This document shows, in pieces, positions 1 through 6,253 of a stretch of 15,395 nt of DNA (position 1 is the first letter of the stretch; each line of letters begins with the position of its first letter). Source of the stretch: Neisseriaceae bacterium (GTDB lineage Bacteria > Pseudomonadota > Gammaproteobacteria > Burkholderiales > Neisseriaceae); the NCBI GenBank assembly GCA_030151665.1, contig JASLDB010000091.1, positions 1 to 15,395 on the forward strand. Reading direction: 5' to 3'. Below the pieces are notes generated by a model. The model did no database searches. It was not told where the DNA came from and saw nothing but the letters and a program-made list of their open reading frames with translations. The position numbers were made by a program, and so were the translations under genes.

Positions 1-64
1 AGTTGGTTAGAGTATCGGCCTGTCACGCCGAGGGTCGCGGGTTCGAGTCCCGTCCGCCGCGCCA
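1..64 (+). tRNA. tRNA-Asp (GTC), 5' end cut off by the window edge
   Basis: The visible part starts in the D arm (AGTTGGTTAGA). The anticodon arm is TCGGC / CTGTCAC / GCCGA, which puts anticodon GTC at 22-24 and so decodes Asp. The T arm is GCGGG / TTCGAGT / CCCGT (37-53). The 3' acceptor strand CCGCCGC (54-60) is followed by discriminator G61 and an encoded CCA (62-64). The first acceptor strand and start of the D arm lie upstream of the window. The sequence is close to the canonical bacterial tRNA-Asp. Confidence 0.96.
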
Positions 65-71
65 TAATCAT

Positions 72-101
72 AAAAAAAGCATCCAAACGGATGCTTTTTT
101 T
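72..101 (+). terminator. Rho-independent terminator of the tRNA-Asp transcript
   Basis: A perfect 13-bp stem (72-84 with 89-101, core GCATCC/GGATGC) closes a 4-nt AAAC loop. It has an A-run on the left arm and a T-run on the right. It begins 8 nt after the tRNA CCA end. The flanking A and T runs could make it work in both directions. Confidence 0.9.
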
Positions 102-120
102 ATTGCCCTTTTAAATTACA

Positions 121-147
121 TTGTCATAATGTAGAATGTGCGATTAT
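121..147 (+). promoter_or_regulatory. Candidate promoter for the first PaiB gene
   Basis: TTGTCA at 121-126 matches the -35 consensus at 5 of 6. GATTAT at 142-147 matches the -10 at 4 of 6 and is preceded by TGC, giving an extended -10. The spacer is 15 nt, shorter than ideal. The site lies just after the tRNA terminator and about 40 nt before the gene. The call rests on motif match alone. Confidence 0.3.
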
Positions 148-189
148 GGCTAATCACCTTCATTACCGATTATTTGAGACACCAAAATC

Positions 190-870
190 ATGTTTATTCC
201 ATCTGTTTTTCAAGAAAACCGCCCAGAAGAAATTAAACAGATTATCCAACACTATCCTTTGGCTAATCTCATTTACCATGATAGAACAGGCCAACTAGAT
301 GCCACCCATCTGCCCTTTTACTACAATCAAGACAAAGTCCAAACCACACTAGATACCCACATTGCCAAACAGAATCACTTAGCACAGCCCGCATTAGATG
401 GGAAAAGTGTTTTATTGATTTTCAAAGCAGAAGACGCTTATATCTCACCCAACTGGTATCCTCACAAAGCACACACCAGAAGAGAATTTCCCACATGGGA
501 TTACCAAGCCGTCCATGTGCATGGTATTTTACACCACAAAAATGACCGTGCTTTTATTGCCAATACCATGGAAAAATTAACAGATACCCATGAACAGCTC
601 TTCTCTGCCCAAACACCATGGAAAATAAGCCAAACCGACCCACTTTATTTAAAAAGATTAATGGCACATGTTGTGGGCATTGAAATTGAAATCAGTCGCA
701 TTGAAGCCATTAGCAAATTAAGCCAAAATAAAACACAACAAGAAAGAGAAGGTGTTATCCAAGCTTTATACCAACAAGGCAAGAAAGTGATGGCCCTCAA
801 CATTGAACGTTCTGCCGCAAGAAAAGCCACAACAACCACAGAAAAACACACCACTGCCCCACAAAATTAA
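190..870 (+). CDS. PaiB-family FMN-binding protein, copy 1
   Basis: This 226-aa protein belongs to the PaiB / FMN-binding negative transcriptional regulator family, which has a flavin-reductase-like split-barrel fold. Family hallmarks are visible: the N-terminal MFIPSVF, DATHLPF around 37-43, AYISPNWYP at 83-91, PTWDYQAVHVHG at 101-112, VVGIEIEI at 161-168 and KLSQN at 176-180. In Bacillus subtilis PaiB acts with the acetyltransferase PaiA as a repressor, but many members have no known target; no PaiA-like gene is adjacent here. The protein is slightly longer than typical members (about 200-210 aa) because of a polar Thr/Lys-rich tail after about residue 205. The ATG start fits the conserved N-terminus, although the ribosome site upstream (GAGA) is weak. 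A paralogue follows at 993. The family call is firm; the regulatory role is not shown by the sequence. Confidence 0.9.
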   Translation: MFIPSVFQENRPEEIKQIIQHYPLANLIYHDRTGQLDATHLPFYYNQDKVQTTLDTHIAKQNHLAQPALDGKSVLLIFKAEDAYISPNWYPHKAHTRREFPTWDYQAVHVHGILHHKNDRAFIANTMEKLTDTHEQLFSAQTPWKISQTDPLYLKRLMAHVVGIEIEISRIEAISKLSQNKTQQEREGVIQALYQQGKKVMALNIERSAARKATTTTEKHTTAPQN

Positions 871-992
871 TGGACGCATTCGATACCATTGATTGGGATA
901 CAAGCCTCTTGTTTCATCAATGGTTGATACCCAAATGATTATTAACACCTTGACCCAATCTCAAAATAGCCAAACCCCAACGGAAATTCTGA

Positions 993-1622
993 TTGTTTTT
1001 TGGGCACAATGACTTTTATGAAGAAATTACCCGTATCATTCAAGACTATCCGTTAGCTAGCCTGATTTATCATAATGCCCAAGGCCGATTAGATGCCACT
1101 CACCTACCATTTTATTACAACACTCACAAAGACACTCCCACACTGGATGCTCACATTGCCAGAATCAATCCATTGTCTGACCTTGCCTTAAATGGACAAG
1201 CAGTGCTGCTCATTTTCAAAGCCGAAGATGCGTATATTTCGCCCAATTGGTACCCCAGAAAAGCCTTAACCCACAAAGAAGTGCCAACATGGAATTACCA
1301 AGTGGTGCATGTGCATGGCATTTTACATATCCAAGACGATAAACGCTTTGTCGCCAATGTCATGGCTCGCTTAACAGAACAGCATGAAAAACAACACTCA
1401 CCAGATAATCCATGGAAAATGAGCCAAACTGAACCAACTTACTTAAAAGCGCTCATCAAGCATGTGGTTGGAATTGAGATTGAGATTACCCACATCGAAG
1501 CAGCCAGTAAATTAAGCCAAAACAAGGCACGCCCAGAACAAGAAGGTGTGATTGAAGCGCTTAGCCAAGAAGGAAAACATGCCATCGTAGCAAGCACCCA
1601 AAAAGATTGTCAGTTAACATAA
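993..1622 (+). CDS. PaiB-family FMN-binding protein, copy 2, with eroded 5' end (possible pseudogene)
   Basis: This is a tandem paralogue of the gene at 190; the two proteins look about 60% identical by eye. It keeps all the core motifs: DATHLPFYYN, AYISPNWYP at 80-88, VPTWNYQVVHVHG at 97-109, VVGIEIEI and KLSQNK. The 5' end is odd. The only in-frame start is TTG at 993, directly after a TGA at 990-992, with no clear ribosome site. The conserved MFIPSVF beginning is absent from this frame. A similar stretch (ILIVFWAQ) occurs in another frame across 983-1009. Aligning the DNA of the two copies between the shared GTTTTT and GAAGAAATTA gives 15 nt in copy 1 and 19 nt in copy 2. That fits a +1 frameshift plus loss of the ATG. 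The remaining roughly 200 codons have no stop, so damage is recent or a shortened protein is still made. Confidence 0.6.
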   Translation: MFFGHNDFYEEITRIIQDYPLASLIYHNAQGRLDATHLPFYYNTHKDTPTLDAHIARINPLSDLALNGQAVLLIFKAEDAYISPNWYPRKALTHKEVPTWNYQVVHVHGILHIQDDKRFVANVMARLTEQHEKQHSPDNPWKMSQTEPTYLKALIKHVVGIEIEITHIEAASKLSQNKARPEQEGVIEALSQEGKHAIVASTQKDCQLT

Positions 1623-1811
1623 ATCCAAAACAGCATCGACTTGGTTACAAACTGCTTGCTCCCACAAAAAACAACAAGGCCATACTGATTTCAAGCGAAT
1701 GCGAGCGCAATTGATGATTAATGCCGCATTCGTCCCTGACGCACTACCCAAGTTGCTCATCACACAGTAAAATAGGTTACTTTATATTTAGCAAATCAAA
1801 AGCCGTATACC

Positions 1812-2714
1812 ATGCTGACATTTCAAGAAATTATTTTTAAGTTACAAACCTATTGGGCACAACATGGTTGTGTGGTATTGCAACCCTTTGATATGGAAGT
1901 GGGCGCAGGCACAAGCCACCCCGCAACGTGTTTACGTGCCTTAGGCCCTGAGCCTTGGTTTGCTGCCTATGTTCAACCCAGTCGCCGCCCTGCTGATGGC
2001 CGCTATGGTGAGAACCCTAACCGTTTGCAACATTACTATCAATTTCAGGTTGCCTTAAAACCTGCGCCTGCCAATATTCAAGAATTGTATTTGAATTCAT
2101 TGCGCGAATTGGGTATCAACCCACAAGAACACGATATTCGCTTTGTAGAAGACGATTGGGAAAACCCAACCTTGGGCGCATGGGGTTTGGGCTGGGAAGT
2201 TTGGCTAAACGGCATGGAAGTAACCCAGTTTACTTACTTCCAACAAGTTGGTGGGATTGATTGCACACCAGTATTGGGTGAAATCACCTATGGTATTGAG
2301 CGTTTAGCCATGTACTTGCAAGGTGTAGAAAATGTTTATGATTTGGTTTGGACCAAAACCTTAGATGGTCAAACCATTACCTATGGCGATGTTTACCACC
2401 AAAATGAAGTAGAACAATCAACTTACAACTTTGAGCACAGCGATGTCACTTGGTTATTAGCACAGTTCAATAACTTTGAAGCACAAGCGCAGCGCTTATT
2501 GGAAATTGAAGATCAATCTTTGGTATTACCAGCTTATGAATTGGTGTTAAAAGCAGGTCACACCTTTAACTTATTGGATGCTCGTGGCGCTATTTCAGTG
2601 ACTGAGCGCGCGACTTATATTGGCCGTGTTCGCACCTTGAGCCGCCAAGTTGCCCAAAAATTCGTGGCATCTCGTGAAGCACTTGGTTTCCCATTAATTA
2701 AAAATCAAGCCTAA
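1812..2714 (+). CDS. glyQ: Glycyl-tRNA synthetase alpha subunit
   Basis: GlyQ is the catalytic subunit of the bacterial alpha2-beta2 glycyl-tRNA synthetase, a cytoplasmic class II enzyme that activates glycine with ATP and, with GlyS, charges tRNA-Gly. The 300-aa length is normal. Visible family blocks are [18 protein letters not shown] (22-39), the motif 2 region [19 protein letters not shown] (53-71), [20 protein letters not shown] (111-130) and the motif 3 region [14 protein letters not shown] (157-170). The whole sequence strongly resembles Neisseria GlyQ as I remember it. The ATG at 1812 matches the family start, MLTFQ. The 189 nt upstream contain a TATATT (1783-1788) that could be a -10, but no matching -35 was found. 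glyS follows after 62 nt with no terminator, so the two are probably co-transcribed. Confidence 0.98.
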   Translation: MLTFQEIIFKLQTYWAQHGCVVLQPFDMEVGAGTSHPATCLRALGPEPWFAAYVQPSRRPADGRYGENPNRLQHYYQFQVALKPAPANIQELYLNSLRELGINPQEHDIRFVEDDWENPTLGAWGLGWEVWLNGMEVTQFTYFQQVGGIDCTPVLGEITYGIERLAMYLQGVENVYDLVWTKTLDGQTITYGDVYHQNEVEQSTYNFEHSDVTWLLAQFNNFEAQAQRLLEIEDQSLVLPAYELVLKAGHTFNLLDARGAISVTERATYIGRVRTLSRQVAQKFVASREALGFPLIKNQA

Positions 2715-2731
2715 GCCCAAGATTGAAACCC

Positions 2732-2756
2732 GCCAAGCCATTAACCTAAGCTTGGC
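2732..2756 (+). promoter_or_regulatory. Hairpin between glyQ and glyS
   Basis: GCCAAGC (2732-2738) and GCTTGGC (2750-2756) form a perfect 7-bp inverted repeat around an 11-nt loop. No T-run follows, so it is unlikely to be an intrinsic terminator. It sits 20 nt before the glyS start and could stabilise or process the mRNA between the two subunit genes. That role is inference; the repeat itself is plain in the sequence. Confidence 0.4.
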
Positions 2757-2776
2757 CAGATAATGAAAGACAACCC

Positions 2777-4837
2777 ATGCGTACCGATACGTTATTAATT
2801 GAATTGCGTACAGAAGAATTGCCACCCAAAGCCCTAAATAATTTAGGCAATAGTTTGGCTGGTTCCATTGTTGAACAATTGCAAAAAAACCAGTTTATTG
2901 GTGAAGATGCCCAATACACAGTTTTCGCTTCACCACGTCGCTTAGCCGTGAGCATTGAGGGTGTTTTGGCTGTCCAACAAGACCAAAACATCACCAAAAA
3001 AGGCCCTTCTGTTGTTGCAGGCATGAAAGATGGTGCACCAACCAAAGCATTGGAAGGTTTTGCACGCTCATGTGGTACTGATGTTGCCAGCTTAGTCATC
3101 ATCCATGATGGCAAACAAGATATCTATGCCCACGAATTCACCCAAAAAGGTCAAGATTTAAGCACCATCATTGGTGATGTTTTGGCTCAAGCCGTCAAAA
3201 AACTACCGATCCCAAAAGTGATGCGTTGGGGCTCAAGTACCCATACTTTTGTTCGCCCAGTACATGGCTTGGTGATTATGCATGGTAGCCAATTGGTAAC
3301 AGGTGAAGTATTGGGCTTAAGCAGCCAAAATTGGACATTGGGTCATCGCTTTTTGAGCGAAGGTCAAATCACGTTTAACCACGCCAATGAATACGAAGAA
3401 AAAATGGCCAATGATGGCAAAGTGATTGCCAATTTTGCCAAACGCAAAGCCATGATTTTGGTTGAATTAACCGAAAAAGCAGAAGCTTTAGACGCTTCTT
3501 GTGCCATGGATGAAGCCTTGTTGGATGAAGTAACCGCATTGGTGGAAATGCCTGCTGTTTTGGAAGCGGGTTTTGAAGAGCACTTTTTGGATGTACCACA
3601 AGAGTGCTTGATTTTGACCATGCAACAAAATCAAAAGTATTTCCCGTTACTAAATAACAACGGCAAATTAATGAACCGCTTTTTATTGGTGTCTAACTTA
3701 AAAATTGCTGACTCGAGTCATATCATCCAAGGCAATGAGCGTGTATTGCGTGCTCGCTTGGCCGATGCTGAGTTCTTCTTTAAGCAAGACAAAAAACAAA
3801 CCTTAGAAAGCCGCCTACCCAAGCTAGCCAATGTTGTGTACCACAATAAAATTGGTTCACAACAAGAACGCATTGAACGATTGGTTAAAATCAGCGAATT
3901 TATTGCAGACCATATTGGTGCAGACATTGCCCAAACCTTGCGTGCAGCACGTTTAGCCAAAGCCGATTTGGTAACCGATATGGTGGGTGAATTCCCTGAG
4001 TTACAAGGCACCATGGGCAAATACTACGCCCAGCATGACCAAGAAAATGATATCGTGGCACACGCCATTGAAGAACATTATCAACCTCGTTTTGCTGGTG
4101 ATGCTTTGCCACAAAGCAATGTTGCCACAGCGGTTGCCATGGCTGACAAATTGGAAGCGATTGTCGGCATTTGGGGCATTGGCTTAATTCCAACAGGCGA
4201 CAAAGACCCTTACGCCTTGCGTCGTGCTTCTTTGGGTGTGTTGCGCATGTTAATGCAATACGATTTACCTTTAGAAACAGTATTGTCATTTACGTTTGAT
4301 AGCTTTGCCAAGGGTTTATTAAATGACAAAACCACCAGCGAAGTGGCTGATTTTATGCAAGCGCGCTTAGCCGTCCTACTGAACCAAGACTTTGCACAAG
4401 ACGTGGTCGCAGCAGTATTGGCCAAACGCCCACAAACCTTGAATGACTTGACTGCAAAACTGGAAGCTGTGCAACAGTTTAAAGCCTTGCCTGAGGCACT
4501 TGCTTTGGCTGCTGCCAATAAGCGTGTACACAATTTGTTGAAAAAAGCCGATGCACCCGTGGGCGATGTCAATGAAAGCTTATTGGCACAAGACGAAGAA
4601 AAAGCGTTGTTACAAGCCATTCAATCCGTGACCCCAAGCATTGAAGCAGCACTCAAAGCTGAGAACTTCACCCAAGCATTAAGCGAATTGGCCAGCTTAA
4701 AAGCCATGGTGGATGCATTCTTTGATGGCGTAATGGTCATGGCTGATGATGCTGCCATCAAGCAAAACCGCTTGAACCTTTTGGCAAAACTGTCTGGTTT
4801 ATTCAATGCAGTGGCTGATATTTCCACATTAAATTAA
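2777..4837 (+). CDS. glyS: Glycyl-tRNA synthetase beta subunit
   Basis: GlyS is the tRNA-binding subunit of the heterotetrameric glycyl-tRNA synthetase. The 686-aa length is typical. Conserved blocks run in the expected order: LLIELRTEELPPKAL at the N-terminus, PIPKVMRWGSSTHTFVRPVHG (RW at 150-151), TLGHRF, MQQNQKYFPLL from residue 282, GNERVLRARLADAEFFFKQD, HNKIGSQQERIERL, and the HD-like region ending in TGDKDPYALRRA (GDKDP at 474-478). The C-terminal region (about 570-680) fits the DALR-type anticodon-binding domain, with DAFFDGVMVM and KQNRLNLL. The ATG at 2777 gives the expected family N-terminus; the upstream GAAAGA is a modest ribosome site. It is the second gene of the glyQ-glyS unit and is closed by the terminator at 4849. 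No frameshift or missing block was seen. Confidence 0.98.
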   Translation: MRTDTLLIELRTEELPPKALNNLGNSLAGSIVEQLQKNQFIGEDAQYTVFASPRRLAVSIEGVLAVQQDQNITKKGPSVVAGMKDGAPTKALEGFARSCGTDVASLVIIHDGKQDIYAHEFTQKGQDLSTIIGDVLAQAVKKLPIPKVMRWGSSTHTFVRPVHGLVIMHGSQLVTGEVLGLSSQNWTLGHRFLSEGQITFNHANEYEEKMANDGKVIANFAKRKAMILVELTEKAEALDASCAMDEALLDEVTALVEMPAVLEAGFEEHFLDVPQECLILTMQQNQKYFPLLNNNGKLMNRFLLVSNLKIADSSHIIQGNERVLRARLADAEFFFKQDKKQTLESRLPKLANVVYHNKIGSQQERIERLVKISEFIADHIGADIAQTLRAARLAKADLVTDMVGEFPELQGTMGKYYAQHDQENDIVAHAIEEHYQPRFAGDALPQSNVATAVAMADKLEAIVGIWGIGLIPTGDKDPYALRRASLGVLRMLMQYDLPLETVLSFTFDSFAKGLLNDKTTSEVADFMQARLAVLLNQDFAQDVVAAVLAKRPQTLNDLTAKLEAVQQFKALPEALALAAANKRVHNLLKKADAPVGDVNESLLAQDEEKALLQAIQSVTPSIEAALKAENFTQALSELASLKAMVDAFFDGVMVMADDAAIKQNRLNLLAKLSGLFNAVADISTLN

Positions 4838-4848
4838 AGCCATTAAAT

Positions 4849-4885
4849 GAAAAAAGCCATTACTAGACAGCCAATGGCTTTTTTC
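4849..4885 (+). terminator. Terminator of glyQ-glyS (probably bidirectional)
   Basis: A perfect 13-bp stem, GAAAAAAGCCATT (4849-4861) with AATGGCTTTTTTC (4873-4885), closes an 11-nt loop and starts 12 nt after the glyS stop. The A-run on the left arm and T-run on the right would let it stop transcription from either side. It would therefore also terminate the decayed minus-strand reading frame at 4908-5148. Confidence 0.88.
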
Positions 4886-4907
4886 AAAATCTATTTAATA
4901 TTTCAAA

Positions 4908-5148
4908 TCATAGCTCATTTAGCCACATAACATTATCAACCCAACCATACCAATTCATTGCCCATCCACACTTCAAACCATAGCATGCTGGTTTTGGCAT
5001 TGAAGTATTGCTTATTTTCCTTTACTGCCGATGTACTTAGTTAAAAAAGCCGTGTATTTGAATAAAAAATCCCCACCATTGTGTTTTGCCGTGTAAAAAC
5101 TATCCCGAAGAAGATGCCGTAAAATTTTAAACCCCAAAACTCACTCAT
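4908..5148 (-). pseudogene. Remnant of a small unrecognised gene, broken by frameshifts
   Basis: The minus strand shows protein-like text in several frames that joins end to end. One frame opens with ATG at 5148 (MSEFWGLKFYGIFF) and has a TAA at 5043-5041. The same frame then continues to a TGA at 4938-4936, including FNAKTSMLWFEVWMGNELVW. A second frame, ending at TAA 5014-5012, reads DSFYTAKHNGGDFLFKYTAF then LTKYIGSKGK. A third ends at TGA 4910-4908 with NWYGWVDNVMWLNEL. Joining them needs about three small indels and gives a protein of about 80 aa rich in Phe, Tyr, Trp and Gly. I do not recognise the family. The remnant ends just before the terminator at 4849-4885, which could serve it from this side. 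The residue composition is unlike random intergenic DNA, but the call is by eye and no homologue was tested. Confidence 0.4.
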
Positions 5149-5301
5149 TTAAATATGAATGGATTCAATGAATAACATATTGAATTTGGGCTAACAGTCA
5201 AGTTACAATACTGACTAACTTTGACTTATATCAAATTAATGAACAAGTTTGGTCACATTGCCTTTTACCTTACAACACCTTGTCGATTGTATTCATTGGC
5301 A

Positions 5302-5330
5302 TTGCGAGCCTGAAGCACCTCTTGTATACT
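5302..5330 (+). promoter_or_regulatory. folE2 promoter
   Basis: TTGCGA (5302-5307, 4 of 6) and TATACT (5325-5330, 5 of 6) are separated by an ideal 17-nt spacer. Transcription would start near 5337, giving a leader of about 85 nt before the folE2 ATG. This is one of the best sigma-70-type matches in the window. Confidence 0.6.
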
Positions 5331-5342
5331 CGCTTGCTAACT

Positions 5343-5392
5343 TGGTAAATGATAGAAGTTCTTAAGTGAATAAGGCCTTTCTTGATTTACCA
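5343..5392 (+). promoter_or_regulatory. Long inverted repeat in the folE2 leader
   Basis: TGGTAAAT (5343-5350) and ATTTACCA (5385-5392) are perfect 8-bp complements, with weaker pairing continuing inward (AGAA near 5354 with TTCT near 5379). The enclosed segment is 34 nt. The structure would lie almost at the 5' end of the predicted folE2 mRNA and about 30 nt before the start codon. It has no T-run and matches no riboswitch class I know, including preQ1 and THF. It may be an RNA stability or regulatory element, or an operator-like DNA site. Confidence 0.4.
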
Positions 5393-5422
5393 TTCTGATG
5401 AAATAAAAGGATTTTGCCTAAC

Positions 5423-6196
5423 ATGAATGCCATTGCCGATGTTCAAAGCAGCGTCGATATTCGTAATTTAGCCATCAATCAAGTTGGCATCAAAGATTTG
5501 CGTTTCCCTATCTCGTTAATGACGGAGTCTGGTGAACAACACAGTGTTGCCCTATTAACCATGACCGTGTTTTTACCTGAACACCAAAAAGGCACCCACA
5601 TGTCACGCTTCGTGGCACTCATGGAAGAGAACCGTGATGCCATTGATGCTAAACAATTAAAATGCCTCACAGAGAAAATGGTTGCATTACTGGCATCACA
5701 CTCAGGCAAAATTACGTTAAAATTCCCTTATTTTCGTCAAAAAGTAGCCCCTATCTCTGGCATTAAAAGCCTATTGGATTATGATGTCACCTTAACAGGG
5801 GAAATCAAGCAAGGCGTTTATTCGTCATACATCAGTGTGATGATACCAGTCACCAGTTTGTGTCCATGCTCGAAAGAAATTTCAGCCTATGGTGCGCACA
5901 ATCAACGCTCACATGTTACTGTTAGCCTCCATGCAACAGGTCAAGTGAATATTGATGAAATTATTGACTGCGTAGAAGAACAAGCTTCTTGTCAGTTGTA
6001 TGGTTTATTAAAACGACCTGATGAAAAATTTGTAACCGAACGTGCTTACGAAAACCCCAAGTTTGTAGAAGATATGGTTCGTGATGTTGCTTTAACTTTA
6101 ACCCGTGATGCCCGAGTGGCTTCTTTTACGGTTGAAAGTGAAAACTTCGAATCCATTCACAACCATTCTGCTTACGCATTGATTAGTTATCCTTAA
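5423..6196 (+). CDS. folE2: GTP cyclohydrolase IB
   Basis: FolE2 converts GTP to 7,8-dihydroneopterin triphosphate, the first step of tetrahydrofolate synthesis, as the alternative (type IB) enzyme in place of FolE. The protein is 257 aa, the same length as the Neisseria gonorrhoeae enzyme, which it resembles throughout. Catalytic and metal-binding residues fall at the same numbers: Cys147 in SLCPCSKEIS, His159 in GAHNQRSH, Glu201 in RPDEKF, Glu216 in KFVEDM, and Glu243/His246/His248 in FESIHNHSAY. The ATG at 5423 is preferred over an in-frame TTG at 5414, because it gives the family start MNAIADVQSS and leaves about 12 nt after the AAAAGG ribosome site. folE2 genes elsewhere are often controlled by Zur, but no clear Zur box was found. 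A promoter and hairpin precede it; dsbD follows after 57 nt. Confidence 0.97.
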   Translation: MNAIADVQSSVDIRNLAINQVGIKDLRFPISLMTESGEQHSVALLTMTVFLPEHQKGTHMSRFVALMEENRDAIDAKQLKCLTEKMVALLASHSGKITLKFPYFRQKVAPISGIKSLLDYDVTLTGEIKQGVYSSYISVMIPVTSLCPCSKEISAYGAHNQRSHVTVSLHATGQVNIDEIIDCVEEQASCQLYGLLKRPDEKFVTERAYENPKFVEDMVRDVALTLTRDARVASFTVESENFESIHNHSAYALISYP

Positions 6197-6199
6197 GGT

Positions 6200-6226
6200 A
6201 CAAGCCCTTTTTATATTTGGGCTTGT
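6200..6226 (+). terminator. Hairpin after folE2, weak terminator or attenuator
   Basis: ACAAGCCC (6200-6207) pairs perfectly with GGGCTTGT (6219-6226) around an 11-nt T-rich loop, 4 nt after the folE2 stop. There is no T-run after the stem, so full intrinsic termination is doubtful and read-through into dsbD is likely. No separate dsbD promoter was found. Confidence 0.5.
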
Positions 6227-6253
6227 TGAACAATTCCAAATAGAAAGAGGACA

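Noticed and set aside
1..1811. The tRNA-Asp as an attachment site of a mobile element carrying the PaiB pair
   Set aside because: No direct repeat of the tRNA 3' end, integrase or mobility gene was seen downstream in the window.
3364..4620. Long minus-strand open frames inside glyS
   Set aside because: They are shadows of glyS, which is complete and conserved; their translations have no family features.
5307..5314. AGCCTGAA as part of a Neisseriaceae DNA uptake sequence
   Set aside because: Only 8 of 12 positions match known dialects and the first four differ. Other near matches fall in Pro-Glu codons (CCT GAA), and no 12-mer was seen to recur.
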